From Acanthochlamys bracteata (taxonomy: Eukaryota > Streptophyta > Magnoliopsida > Pandanales > Velloziaceae): a stretch of 64,000 nucleotides of DNA. The number at the start of each line of letters is the position of its first letter. Position 1 is the stretch's first letter. Positions 11,120 through 22,551 of this stretch are shown piece by piece. Position numbers and translations under genes: made by a program. The stretch covers positions 8,216,501 to 8,280,500 of the forward strand of contig CM034131.1 in NCBI GenBank assembly GCA_019914995.1, given 5' to 3'. The notes below the pieces were generated by a model, which was not told the DNA's origin, did not search any database, and was given only the letters and a program-made list of their open reading frames with translations.

Positions 11120-11589
11120 TCTCAGAGATCTTGGTGGATAAGAGATCATCAGACAGGTTTTTTGAAGCCTATCAAGAGTAGCAAATATTTTTTACATCAT
11201 TGGCTCGGTGGAACGATAACAAAATCAAATAAACAACTAAAAAAATTTTGTAATCAACTTAATAGGATTAATTGCAAAAAGAAAAGGCAAAAAATTCAAA
11301 TCAAAATAAGCTTATTTGGAAGAATGCGTCAGAAGTAGCTGGTTAAAAATATCATGTTGTAAAATCGATGGGAATCCGATTGATTTTCTTTCATCATCCA
11401 ACATCATACCATCTAGGCATCTACACACCAACAACGAAACAATCTCAAACTCATAAATTTTGATCGATTTATAGAAAATCAATCAAAGTAAAAAATAGAA
11501 AAAAAAAAAGGAAAAACAAACAAAATCGACTAGAAAATTTATCTAACTTGTCCAACCGAAAAATTCAACAACGTAAAAAGTTTGAGAAA

Positions 11590-11950
11590 AATCGGAGCTA
11601 AAGGTAGACAATTCCTTATTGCCTAACGTTAGATTCATCGCTGAACCGATTACAAACGGCAAAAAATTGCAGTATCACGTAATCCCAAATAGAACAACAA
11701 CCAGTTATTAAATCAACAAACGAATGAATCGAAGCACAGCAAAAGTTTCAGAAATAATAAAACGAAAAAATGAATGAAAAAATTCAGAGGGAGGAAGGAT
11801 ATCGATTGGAAACCTTACGATCCCTAAATAAATCAACGGCGGCTGCTGCTTCGCATCGAGAGCTATACGCAGGGTGGTGGAATTCTGGTTTTCCGCGGTG
11901 CACTGAAAGTGAAAGCTACACGCTATCTATCGCCATTTAGACCACCTTGA
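11590..11950 (-). other. Possible orphan first exon on the minus strand
   Basis: On the minus strand this GC-richer block resembles the leader of a plant gene. A purine-poor stretch is followed by a very short frame from ATGCGAAGCAGC, then GGGATCGTAAGG with a plausible GTAAGG donor at about 11820. No downstream coding exon is visible to the left, where the sequence is AT-rich with a MITE. It may be a decayed promoter and first exon or an untranslated RNA. No function is assigned. Confidence 0.2.
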
Positions 11951-12301
11951 AAGGCCCAGCAGGCCCACCTCACTGAAGGCCTGCTTTCTTTTGCAACCCT
12001 TACCACTAGTTATTGTTGTCATGACCCGATCGACATCTTGCTCGACAACTCAACAAAAGTAAGGATAACAAATTACCAGTATCACAAAATTGTCTAAACT
12101 ATTTACACCAAAGAAAAATATGAACATTTTCAGATACACGTCTTCAAGTGTAGTACATGTTTACCTTTCAGCGTATATATACTATCATCGTTGCTGGCAC
12201 ATCTTGCTGTCGGCCGATGATCAGCGTTTATCATACCAAACACGTTGTGAGCAAGTTTATAGAAAAATTGTATAGAAGCAATTTCGTCAACTTAGATAAA
12301 C

Positions 12302-12323
12302 TATATATATATATATATATATT
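12302..12323. repeat. (TA)n microsatellite
   Basis: About eleven TA units. The spacer around it, 11951-13257, holds no gene I can support; short frames there are AT-driven. Confidence 0.9.
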
Positions 12324-13257
12324 ATTTTATTTTTTTCTTTGCTCGCTTTAATTGAGCCTTTTATCTCTCTCTTCGATCGATTTTTTATTGTCGTCAATTT
12401 CTTGCCACTGCTCAGAATCTTGCTCTTTTTTTATTTTTTTTCACTCCCTTTCGAAGATCTTTTTTTTACTTGGATTGTGAGCTTCAATTTCAAATTTTGT
12501 TCGTCGCGATCAGATAGTTCAATCGCCGACTGACAATTAAAATTTAACCTAATAAATAATAGTTCATAAATTTTTTTCTCTTCCTTACTTTATGCTTTAT
12601 ACAATTACCAATTCTGTTTTCAATATCATAAATTTTAATTCGTTCATCATGGCATGACCATTCGGTCGTCGATTGTTGATCGAAATTTTGATTAACAACC
12701 CATCATTTACCCAGAAAGTGAATATAAATTAATAATAAATTTTTTGTTTATTCTATTTTTTTAGGAATTTTTGTTGCAGTGCGGTAGGTGATCGTCTGAA
12801 CACTGTCGACAATTGCAGTTTGATTAGAAAATTTCAAAATATTATACAAATAAGAAACTGAAATGAAATAGAAAAATATTTTGATAAATAATATCAAACA
12901 TACATTAATTTTATTTTATATGACCATAATTGTTTAAACAATATATCATTTAGGAAATGGCGCGGTACAAATAAAAGCCCAAGAAACAAGCATAACAAAA
13001 GGAATAGCGGGGATAAAATTTTCTTGAGGCACCAGTTGCTTTTCACGCTTCGTGTATTTAATCGGATAGCCCCTGTATTCTAATTAATTAGGTAAGTAAA
13101 ACCCTAAACCCAAAATTAATAGCAGTTAATACTAATCATATCCAGCACCGTTTCTAAAGACAGATTCTTTCTTTCTTTGTAAATCGAATAACTCAAGATT
13201 TTCAAACGAGTGAGAGCAGCAGGGAATTAATAAAAGAAAGAAAGGGAGAAAGATTTG

Positions 13258-13301
13258 ATGAAGAGAAACCGCTATTCGAAATCTTCGCATTTCAACAAGG
13301 T
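13258..13301 (+). promoter_or_regulatory. Upstream ATG in the SINE leader exon
   Basis: A leader-like exon contains ATGAAGAGAAACCGC and ends AACAAG before a strong GTAAGT donor at 13302. If the intron is removed at the acceptor directly before the main start (TGCCAG at 13590-13595), this upstream frame reads through the junction. It then stops about 20 bases past the main ATG, overlapping the SINE start out of frame. With the alternative acceptor ATGCAG at about 13543, the upstream frame stops at the junction. Either arrangement would be expected to lower translation of the main frame. Confidence 0.4.
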
Positions 13302-13597
13302 AAGTTTTCTGTTCTTTGTTTCTTGGGGCAATTTGTATATTCAATTCAATTAGTTTGGGCTTTTAGAAGGTTTTTTGGTTTATGATTAATGTTCAGATGA
13401 ACCATTTGGGTAGATCTGATACTCTGTGATTTTAATTCATCCTATATTTATAGCTAAAAAAAGATAGGTGATGCAGAAAATTTTCATTTTCCAAGCTCCA
13501 GGTTTAATATATATTCTGATCTTTGATGCGATTTCTATGCAGTAGTTTGTTTTTTGAGTTGTTAAAAGTATTTTCTTGTTAACGTTTGGTGCCAGAA

Positions 13598-15898
13598 ATG
13601 GGTAGACATCTAAATCCTTTGGTCCGCCAAGAGCTGGAAAATCTTGGGAAGGATCCAGATAGCCGGAAATCCGCTATGAAAGCATTGAGAACTTATGTTC
13701 AAGGTTTAGACACAAGAGACATTCCCTTGTTTCTTGCTCATGTCTCTAAGACCAAAGAACCTGAATTGTCTTCTGGAGAATACACAATTTCCTTGTATGA
13801 AGTTCTTGCTAGATTTCATGGCCGCAGCATTGTGCCACAGATTGATAACATTATGTCGACTATAGTGAAAACGTTGTCGTCCAGTCCTGGATCTTATCAT
13901 CTGCATGTAGCCTGCTCAAAGGTTGTGCCTGCAATTGCTCGATACGGTATAGATCCTATGACATCAGATGTAGAGAAGACAAGGATCATTTCTTCCCTAT
14001 GTAAGCCTCTGTCGGATATCTTGATGGGATTTCAGCAAGGGGCTGCATCAGGTGCTGCGTTATGCTTGAAAGCTCTTGTGGAATCTGAAAATTGGCGCTT
14101 TGCTTCTGATGAAATGGTGAATGAGCTATGTCTCAAGGCTGCTGGGGCACTGCAAGAGAAGATGACTCAGACCAGCTCACATATGAGTTTGGTGAATGCA
14201 CTTTCTGAGAACAATAGCTTGACCATTGAGGCTTATGCGAGTATGATTATACAGTCTGGAATCCAGATTTTGACGGGAGATTTTAAAGAGAGTAATTCTC
14301 AGAAACGATTGTCAGCAGTCCAGATGATACATTTCTTGATAAAAAGTGTTGATTCCAGGAGCATCTCTTCCATGCTTCCTAGTGTCATTGATGTTATGGA
14401 GAAATGCAAGGGTAATCCAATGAGATATGTAGGAGAGGCAGCAGCATACACACTACAGACTGCTAAGATTGTGGCTGCCCGTAAAGAATCTAGACAAGAA
14501 AGAAGTCCAAGTCTAATGGTGGGTTCAATGTTGAGGACAACTGATAAAATTGGCCCACTGGTTTCTTCCCATAACCCCAATGCCAAGCACAATGGTCTTG
14601 CGCCTGAATCTCGAACACCAGAATCACAAACTCTCAGTTCATATGCTGATTTTGAGATGGTTTCTCCAACTTCTATAGGGCAGAATTCTAGCAATTTTAG
14701 GTATGCCAGGCATGCAAGCAGGAGACTTCGGAACAATAACAATGCATGTGTGGATGCATTGTGCAGATGCATGTCTGATAGTCTGAGTTCCAGAGCTGAT
14801 AACTCTGGAGTCGGTCTTGAAGAGCATGGACAAGACGAACGAAGTGAGATGCATGAAGAACAATCAGTAAACTTCTGCAGATTTACAGAACTCAAGGAGA
14901 CAAGTGGGGTGAACCCAAATAAAACTCCAAGCCCTCAGGTACTCCTAAATCTCGCAATACAATTACTTTTCATTTCACAATTAGGTTAGTGAAAGTATTT
15001 CCTTGTTTCCTCTCGTTGTGGGTTCACATTGTTTTTATTTTTGTATTAGTTCTGAATCTCTTAAGTGCTATTTCTTAAGAAATTGTTAACATGAGTCAGG
15101 AATCATCTCTGGTTGGTCAGCAGTCACTAGTATTGCTGGCTTAGTTGAGAAATGTATAGTAAGCAGTGTTGATCCATCAGTTTGATGGGTATATTAACAC
15201 AAACAGTCACTGACTTTTTAATCCTTATGTGGAAAGCTATGGGATTAACATCAGTTTGTAATGTTCTACTTGGATAACACATTTGCAACTGTTACAATAG
15301 AATTTATACTGCAACTATATTGCGATTATTAAACATATCTAAGGACACAGAGACTAGATTAATCAATTTATCTATATTTCTCCAGAGATCTACACCACAG
15401 CTTACCATTGATGATGTGAAGATATTTACAACTCCACGCAAACTTGTTTTCTCCCTTCAGGACCAACCAACTGACAACTGCATAGTTGAGAACCGAGGCA
15501 TGCATGTACATCCAGCTCTAAGTTGGAGAAAGAAGAATGAGGAAGTTATTCGGAGGGGAAATTTTGATATGCAACACTTGAGCAATGATACCTGGGGAAG
15601 GAAATTGGATGGCATTGGCATGGTAACTATAAAAGAGCGCAGGAAAGTTCAGAATGAACCTGTGTCATGCAGCACTGAATCTATCTTGTCAACATGTCAG
15701 GCACCTGCTTCTTGTGTTTGCACTACATTCAGTGAAGTAGAGTGCTCAGGAAAGAGCAGCGATCGGAAAACAGAAAGCAGAACATATGCCAAAACTGCTA
15801 CGAGGCTGTTATATGCCTTTCTTTTATTGTTGTTTGCAGTTCTCTTGTCTGCAACCTGTAACTATAAAGATGCGTCCAATGCCTTTGTACCAACATAA
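13598..15898 (+). CDS. SINE1/SINE2-like ARM-repeat KASH protein of the nuclear envelope
   Basis: Two coding exons, 13598-14938 and 15386-15898, join in frame (447 codons plus 170 residues) to give 617 residues. Residues 1 to about 290 form helical ARM/HEAT-type repeats beginning MGRHLNPLVRQELENLGKD. The middle is polar and probably disordered. The C-terminus has one hydrophobic segment, LLYAFLLLLFAVLLSATC at about 588-605, then a 12-residue tail ending in VPT. That tail is the signature of plant KASH proteins, whose last residues enter the perinuclear space and bind SUN proteins. Family knowledge: SINE1 binds actin, and SINE1/2 act in nuclear positioning and guard-cell function. The nearest Arabidopsis genes are SINE1 and SINE2. 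An in-frame alternative acceptor at 15401 would drop five residues. The start is the first ATG of the conserved block; an upstream ATG in the leader is listed separately. Confidence 0.9.
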
Positions 15899-16206
15899 TG
15901 CCTAAGGCAGTAGAACTTGCTTCCTTACCCCTTGTGATAGAATTTCCTGTGAAAAGTTGTTAAGATATCCTACAATAAATAAAATTGCTAACAAAATTCC
16001 TTTTCCTTCCCAATCATAAAGTTGCCCCATTTGAGTGTTGCTTGTTGAAATGAACTGTGAAATAATTTTTCTCAGAGACTTCATGTTGCTCTGCTTGCGA
16101 CGGTGTTGTAATTTGAAATTTGGCACTACTCACAAATATTGGATATTCTTTGCTGGAAAAATAGACGCACGAGTTCTATATCCCCCTTCTTATCTGTCAA
16201 ACACGT

Positions 16207-16412
16207 CCCCAAAGCTTTTCTCAGTTTTTCAAAAATTCTTTTTCATTTCATATCTTTTTATAATATTTTATAAAACTTATTTAAAATTTTAAAAATATAA
16301 ATGTCGGTAAAAATTTTATCATGACTTTTTTCTTAATAAAAAATAAATTTTATTTTTAAATACAATAAAATTATTTTTTATTTTAGAAAAACTCATAAGT
16401 ACTTTTAAACAT
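16207..16412. repeat. AT-rich fold-back repeat, copy
   Basis: Starts CCCCAAAGCTTTTCTCAG and ends AAGTACTTTTAAACATTC, with alternating T-rich and A-rich interior blocks as in the copies at 3241 and 42242. The limits are approximate. Confidence 0.45.
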
Positions 16413-16528
16413 TCTAAAAATGTAGCTTAGTACTTTGGTATTTTACATTATTCAGCAAGTTACTATAATCTTTTCAGACCCAAAGAATTTGTCACGGCAA
16501 ACAATGAAAACTGGAAGCTCCACATTAT

Positions 16529-16824
16529 GGGCGTGTTTCAAATGTCCGTAACTGAGTTTTATAAAAATAAAAAATAGAAAGTAAAGTTTTTTAAAAAATA
16601 AAATGGAAGTAGAGTTTAGTATTTGTGTTTCAATAGGTTTTGAAAGTGTGTTGAAAGTTAAAATATATAATTGTATTGGGAAGTGTACAAATAAAAAAGT
16701 TAAAACTGGAGTTCTGTATGTGAAAGTAGAGTTCTGAATTTCTTATGTAATTGAAATATGTAAACTATTTGGAACTCAAAATCTGACGAAAGAAAATGAA
16801 ATTATGGGTATTTAAAACACGCCC
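16529..16824. mobile_element. MITE with GGGCGTGTTT terminal inverted repeats
   Basis: The left end is GGGCGTGTTTCAAAT. The reverse complement of the right end is GGGCGTGTTTTAAAT, a 14-of-15 match. The element is 296 bases, AT-rich and non-coding. No long target duplication is evident; a 3-base duplication (TAT versus TTT) is only weakly supported, so the superfamily is left open. Confidence 0.7.
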
Positions 16825-17033
16825 TTTGTTTAACGTCTCGAGAAATGCGGGAGCCCAAACGATGTGAGAACAAATGCATCCAGATGTTATATAATAAATA
16901 ACACAATACCTCAAGCCTAAAGTACAGCGACGTCTAAAATGGTGAAAGATGGGGCCAAAAATCTAACAGTCATTGTATATGACTAGAAAAATATGAACAT
17001 AAATACAAGATATAAAGAAGCAATCACCAGGAA

Positions 17034-17903
17034 TTAAGGTGCTAGAGCATAAGAAGAAGAAGAAGAAGAAGAATCAAGCTGAACGATGAAATTGCAAGTC
17101 CCTTGTGATTGGTTCTGACTTGCAACGGTAGCAAGTCCTTGGAAGTAGCAGCTGCCATCCTTCTGGCTCTCAACTTGGTAATACATATTGAATGCGTATG
17201 AAGCGTTCGCGTTCGCGTTATTACATGTAGAACCGTAGCCAAGCGATGTGCAATCAGAAAATGTACATGCGTAATTTATGTTATCCGCAAGCGCACTTAA
17301 ATTCCCGTCCCCGTTCGGGTTGAACACGCACCACTGCTTTGGCAAGTGGTTGACGTTCTTAGCTCCAACAAGTGTTTTGTCCCTGTCCAGAGAGATCCAT
17401 CGGAAACTTAGGCTGGCCGTCATAGTAAAAAATTCCCCAGTGGCGCTCAAAGGCTCTAGGAGCTACACTCTTAGCATCTTCATCGATCAAGCTGAACAAG
17501 TAAGTTTCAATGTACTGATTCCGTCTTAGTGGTGTCCCTGTGTTAGCAGCAAGACGTCTTAATAGACCGTTATAAAACCTCACTGCATAGTTTATATTTG
17601 CATTGATGTCACCGTCTGTCAGCCAACCAACTTCTCCGACTATAATTGGCAAATCACCGACTTCACCGCTTTCACAGACGAGACCAACGTATCAAAATTG
17701 GCGTCGAATACGTTGTTGTACGTGATCCCATTGTCAGGGACCGGTGTTGTGATGCCATCAAAAAAAGCATAATCAATCGGGAAATGACTATTACAGTATA
17801 GACTGAGGTATGGGTAAATGTTAACTGTGAAAGGAGCATTATTTTGGTTCAAGAATTGTACCGTCTGCATCATCAGGTTACTTATATCAGATCAAAACCG
17901 CCC
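17034..17903 (-). pseudogene. Decayed GH17 glucan endo-1,3-beta-glucosidase with X8 domain
   Basis: Three overlapping minus-strand frames together resemble the C-terminal part of a plant beta-1,3-glucanase. They run about 17640-17891 ([16 protein letters not shown]), 17359-17665 (PIIVGEVGW with the GH17 nucleophile Glu) and 17034-17400 (an X8/CBM43 domain from QWCVFNPNG to GTCNF). One reading-frame shift lies just before PIIVGEVGW, near 17660-17675. A second lies at about 17385, just before [13 protein letters not shown] interrupts the frame at 17892-17894, where relatives usually have Arg in the FRSDI segment. The N-terminal half, with the signal peptide and the acid/base Glu, is missing, so the copy cannot be active. 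The end is rich in serine from a GAA/TTC microsatellite and lacks a clear GPI signal. I read this as a pseudogene; sequencing errors could explain the shifts but not the missing half. Confidence 0.85.
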
Positions 17904-19781
17904 TATCATTAGGCCCATGCGCGTGAGGATAATACCACGGCCCATCCGGTCGATCATCCGGGATGGTGTATTTTGCCGAAATAAGAGTAGCCTGGTTGGT
18001 AGGTTGAGCTGGGTCTCACTCTTTGTTTTATGATTATTATCTTGACTCTCTGATCAGTGTCACGTCATGTAGATAGATACATGTACACGCATGATGACAT
18101 AGGCAGATGGTATAGGTAAGTATTGACCTTTTACTCCAATTTGACTTTCTGACAAATAATATATCATAAATATAGATACTTATGCATGCATAATCATACG
18201 TCGAAATAACATAGATATATTTGGTATATTGTATCTATTATGTATGCGTGGATAAATATGAAAATGTAAAAATTGAGAACTCCTATAAGATGATTATTTG
18301 TTACGAGAAAAGGATTTGCGTTGCATGTCATACTTTCGTATCTGTCCTTATTAGAACTAGGTCGGTTCGGGGCGGCCTAGGACTAAATAAGGCATGATCT
18401 GATCTATCGTTGCATTTATTTCATCTAGGGATATAGAGAAATAATGATAGGGTAATGCATTATAAATTTTAAATAATGCATTCCTGATTTATTACCTCAC
18501 TGAGACTGGGCTCAGTCTTTTCTTTTTTTGGCCTTCTCCAGTTTTTGCAGGGCTGAGTTGGAGTTAGCAGACATTATCATAGACCGAAGATATATAATGA
18601 TGGTATGTTTAAAAATGTTTCTGTTTAGTATTTAGTTGGTTCTGTAATACTTGAAGGACTATACTATTTTTATTATTATTTATAAATTATCAGTTTGATA
18701 TCCGATTACTGATTTATGTGTTTTTTCATTTTGTTGAGATATATTACCGCATATAGCGATTGTATAAGTTATTAAGTTTTTTTTGTGATTTATTTTTCTT
18801 GTTGTAACGAATTTGTGATGTTGTTGTTGTAATTTAATTGTTAGGTTTTTTTTCTTAAATTTTAAGAAAAGCTCTGTCAAAATTTTCCAAAATTTGTGAT
18901 ACTTTGAATCGATTTGTGTTAGATTTACTGAGATGGACCGAGCTTTGATTCTACTTAAGTTTGATTTAGTCTAATGTCGATCGTGGCCCAAATTGGGTTG
19001 CAACATTAAAGTAGAAACTACGGTTGTATTTTGGATCAAAAGTTCAATCTCTTTTCAAAGTTATGACTTGGTTTATCTATCCAAGTGAACCGGTTAGCTA
19101 GAACTTTCTAATGAAAAAAACCAAGAAAATAACTCGAAGATTGAAGATGCTGGTGATGATGACGATGATCAGAGACGAAAGAACTTTATAATGATCAGAA
19201 CAACAAGGAAAAAACAAACGAAAAGAAAAAAAAAGGATGGAACAGTGAATCACAAAGTAAATTGACTGTTGAAACACAAAGAAACCGAAAAATAGAATTA
19301 AGTGGAGAAAAAAAATACAGTTAAGTTGTGAGCAAAAAATGGAAACTTTGCTATAGATTAGTGAAAATAAGAGATCTTCAGAAGAATATAAGATCGAATT
19401 AGGAGCTCAGAAAAGAAAGTACCACAAAAACTTTTTATGGAAGAAGAATGAAAGAGCAAAGTTTCTTTCTTTTCTGTTGTTGCATGATAGAATTCGCTAG
19501 TCAGAGAAGGGAGAGGAAGGCAGTTTCAGTTATCGCTTCGTAGTGAAGGGTAGTTTAGTCAAATGCAGAGTACAGGGAGTTAGTGGGCAACGGAAGAATA
19601 TAACAAAATTTCATTAAGTAATACAAGCGTTGGACTTGACTTGAAGATGAGGTAATATGTCAAAAACGTCCTTTTTGTCTTTTTCAACTCTAGTGGTGGT
19701 TTTTTGTTAATTGTTACTAATGATTGTTTTGATAAGTAAATTTAAATACTATGTTTTAAGAGTGTTAATTGTTATATACAT

Positions 19782-19850
19782 AGCATATTTTAACAATAAT
19801 CACTTTGATATGGCAGAGCATATTTTAACAATAATCACTTTGATATGGTT
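19782..19850. repeat. 35-base tandem duplication
   Basis: The unit beginning AGCATATTTTAACAATAATC occurs twice with a period of 35 bases, and the two copies are nearly identical. This is probably a recent replication slippage or repair duplication. Confidence 0.8.
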
Positions 19851-19876
19851 TTTTATATTTTTTAAATAACTTTTTA

Positions 19877-20083
19877 GTTGGTATTTGAGAGTGTTTATAA
19901 AATAGATTTTTTAAAATTATATAATAAAATTATATAATTTTTTTAAATTATAAAAAAATCTTATTAAGTAAAATTTTATTATATTTTAAAATTTTTTATA
20001 TAATTATAAAATATATATTAAAAATATATAATTAAAAATTAAAAATTACTTTTCTCAAAAGTAATGCAAACAGGCTCTATATA
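19877..20083. repeat. AT-rich fold-back repeat, copy
   Basis: Left end GGTATTTGAGAGTGTTTATA. The right end reads, in reverse complement, GAGCCTGTTTGCATTACTTT. Interior blocks match the family at 10894. No clean target duplication is readable. Confidence 0.5.
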
Positions 20084-20608
20084 ACTCACATTTTTAAAAT
20101 TAAATTTTAAAGAATTTTCTATTTCTTATAAACAACGCAAGCTTCGCTCGAACTTATTATAGACCTTATGTTTATTTAAAAGCAATTAAAATACTAATTT
20201 ATTTAATTATATTTTCAATATTTTTTGAAAAATATAATTAATTTTAGAAGCATGATTTTCGTTTTTAGAAAAGCAAAATTTTAACATATAAGATATAAAT
20301 ACAGCTAAGTAAATTCTGTAACTGTTAATAAAATTTAGAACATTTACCATGTAAATATTTAGTAATTAAAAAACCATTATTTTACAAAACATTTGATAAA
20401 TATGTTCAATTGATGAGTGAATAGAAAAAATACTTATGTATACTATTCAATGTTATTACATAGTTAATGCAAAGTAAATTATACATGCCTGTGAAATATG
20501 TTGATACGTTTGGAACTGTGAAATGAAGGAGAATAGTATAGGTTTAGTAATTACGTGTAATTCATGCAACTCAGATACTTCTATTGCACTACTCACTTAC
20601 ATATTAAC

Positions 20609-21453
20609 TAGCAGTGGTAATATATGATCCGACCCAAAAATACGACCAAAAATCGACCCACTTACTCATAGTTAGAGTTAGATAATTTGACCCGTATAAA
20701 TATATAGATTGGATTATGGTTGAACGAATTAGATCCGGTTATTAAATGGGTCGATCCAGATTAATCCGAAATTAACTTACCAATTTAAATTATTATATTT
20801 TGAAAAAATAATATTTAATTTTTTCTTTCCGTATATTAAAATATTGGCAATAAAAATAATCAATAATAATAATTTATAAATTATTAAATTATATAGTTTT
20901 ATAATTAACTATTATTTTTATATTTTAGTAATATAGTATAAGATGAGAATTATAATATTATCGAAAGTATTACTATGTAGGTGTTTCTATAATGACGAAT
21001 TTGAATTTCGTATAAAAATTTTTAACAAAATTTTGTTAGATAGCTATATTTATCAAAATTTTATCAAAATTATTACTATATATTTATAATCATAAAATTT
21101 TAGCTATCAACACATATTTTCAAAAAATAAAAATAAATTTTTTTGGGATATTTTAAGGACCGATGAAGATACTAAAAATGCACATTTTGACGGGCATTCA
21201 CTAATATCTCGTCATAAAAATATCGTGCACTTTCATTACAACTGATCTTATAATTTCGCTGAATTTTAAAATATAAAATTAAAAATTATAACTATTAAAC
21301 GGGTCGATCCGAATTTGACCCGATTATTAATAGGTTGGATTAGATAATTTGACCCATATAGATTTATCGGTTGGATTAGGGTTGAACGAGTTTGATCCGA
21401 TTATTAAATAGATTGATCCGAAACTGACCCACGAATCTAAATTGCCACCTCTA
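20609..21453. mobile_element. Non-autonomous hAT-type element, family A
   Basis: An 845-base element whose ends are TAGCAGTGGTAAT and, in reverse complement, TAGAGGTGGCAAT. Identical 8-base flanks ATATTAAC sit at 20601-20608 and 21454-21461. The subterminal regions are rich in GACCCG/CGGGTC motifs in inverted orientation, as is usual for plant hAT elements of the TAGGGGTGGCAA type. There is no transposase frame. The superfamily follows from the 8-base duplication plus the short inverted ends. Confidence 0.8.
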
Positions 21454-21551
21454 ATATTAACTTTTCAGAGTTTTAAGATTCTAAAAAGTGAATTAAAAGC
21501 GTTAATTGAATGCATGAGTAGATTTGGTAGTCGGTGCCGGCATGTTTTGAC

Positions 21552-22366
21552 CATTGTTGTTAAATTCGGACCGAACCGTCCGGATCGACCCGAAAATCGT
21601 CGACCCAAACGGTACCTCAATCCGGGTTTGCAAAAAAAAAAAACTGTCTATATAATTAACTCGTTTTGACCCGCTTCGACCTATTTGATCCGCCTCAATC
21701 TGATCGATCTGTCCGCCCGAATCAACCGAATTAAATAAAATTTAACTAAAATTAATTAAAAAATTTAAATTGATAATATATTTATTACAAAAATAATTAT
21801 TAATAGTCTCATGTTAAAAAATAATATGTAGTTTATATTTTGTATTTAGATGTGATAATACAAAAATATAATTGATTATATCTTCTTTGTAAATATCAAT
21901 TATTAGTGATTTTAAAAATTTTATATTGTAAAATATTCAGACTCAAATATGTATACCTAAAAAAGTTGATTATATCTTTTTTATGATTTATCTATTTTAT
22001 GACTTTATCTTTTTCTAATCTCTTAATTTATTTAAATATTTCTCATTATAAATTTTTAATAATATTATTATTATTGGTGGTGGTAATACCATGGCGCAAT
22101 ATTTTATTTTTGCTGTGATTATTATTGCGGTTGTTGTTGATATTAATGATATAGTAAAAATATTCTAATTGTTTACTATAATTGCTGTTGTTATTATTGT
22201 TGCTAGTACCATAATGGCAGTAAATTTTTTACCGTATTTGTTGTTATTATTAGTTAAAAATATTTTAATATTATTAATCCGACGGTTTAACCGATTGACG
22301 TCAATTTAATAATCGTAAATCGAATAGTTTTCCGATTCGATATCTGCTTCGGTTCTGACAACTATG
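21552..22366. mobile_element. Non-autonomous hAT-type element, family B
   Basis: An 815-base element flanked by the identical 8-base sequence GTTTTGAC (21544-21551 and 22367-22374). The left end reads CATTGTTGTTAAATTCGG. The right end, in reverse complement, reads CATAGTTGTCAGAACCG. Subterminal CGGACCG and GACCCG motifs are present, the interior is AT-rich, and there is no coding region. It sits only about 100 bases from the family A element. Confidence 0.8.
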
Positions 22367-22551
22367 GTTTTGACTCTCTGTGAATATCTTACACTTTCAA
22401 GTTACGGCTACTAATTTTGTTTATATATCTGGTTGCCTTTTCACATGTATTTCGTGAATATATGTAACATTTTAGTGTTCTATATAAATAGATTTACACT
22501 CTATATAACAAAATATTGAAGTTTATAAACATAAAAAATTGTTTGCTGCAT

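Larger units (their letters stand above)
17904..20608. other. Gene-free AT-rich spacer
   Basis: Just upstream of the pseudogene, a minus-strand stretch at about 17885-18000 is open and reads YTIPDDRPDGPWYYPHAHG. I do not recognise it and it is not GH17. Purine-rich DNA at about 19140-19560 could be an LTR or gene-leader relic. The rest is AT-rich with a short tandem duplication and one fold-back repeat. I see no supportable gene. Confidence 0.5.

Noticed and set aside
14299-14895. 198-residue antisense frame across the SINE exon
   Set aside because: Shadow of a well-supported coding exon, with no independent start signals or family match.
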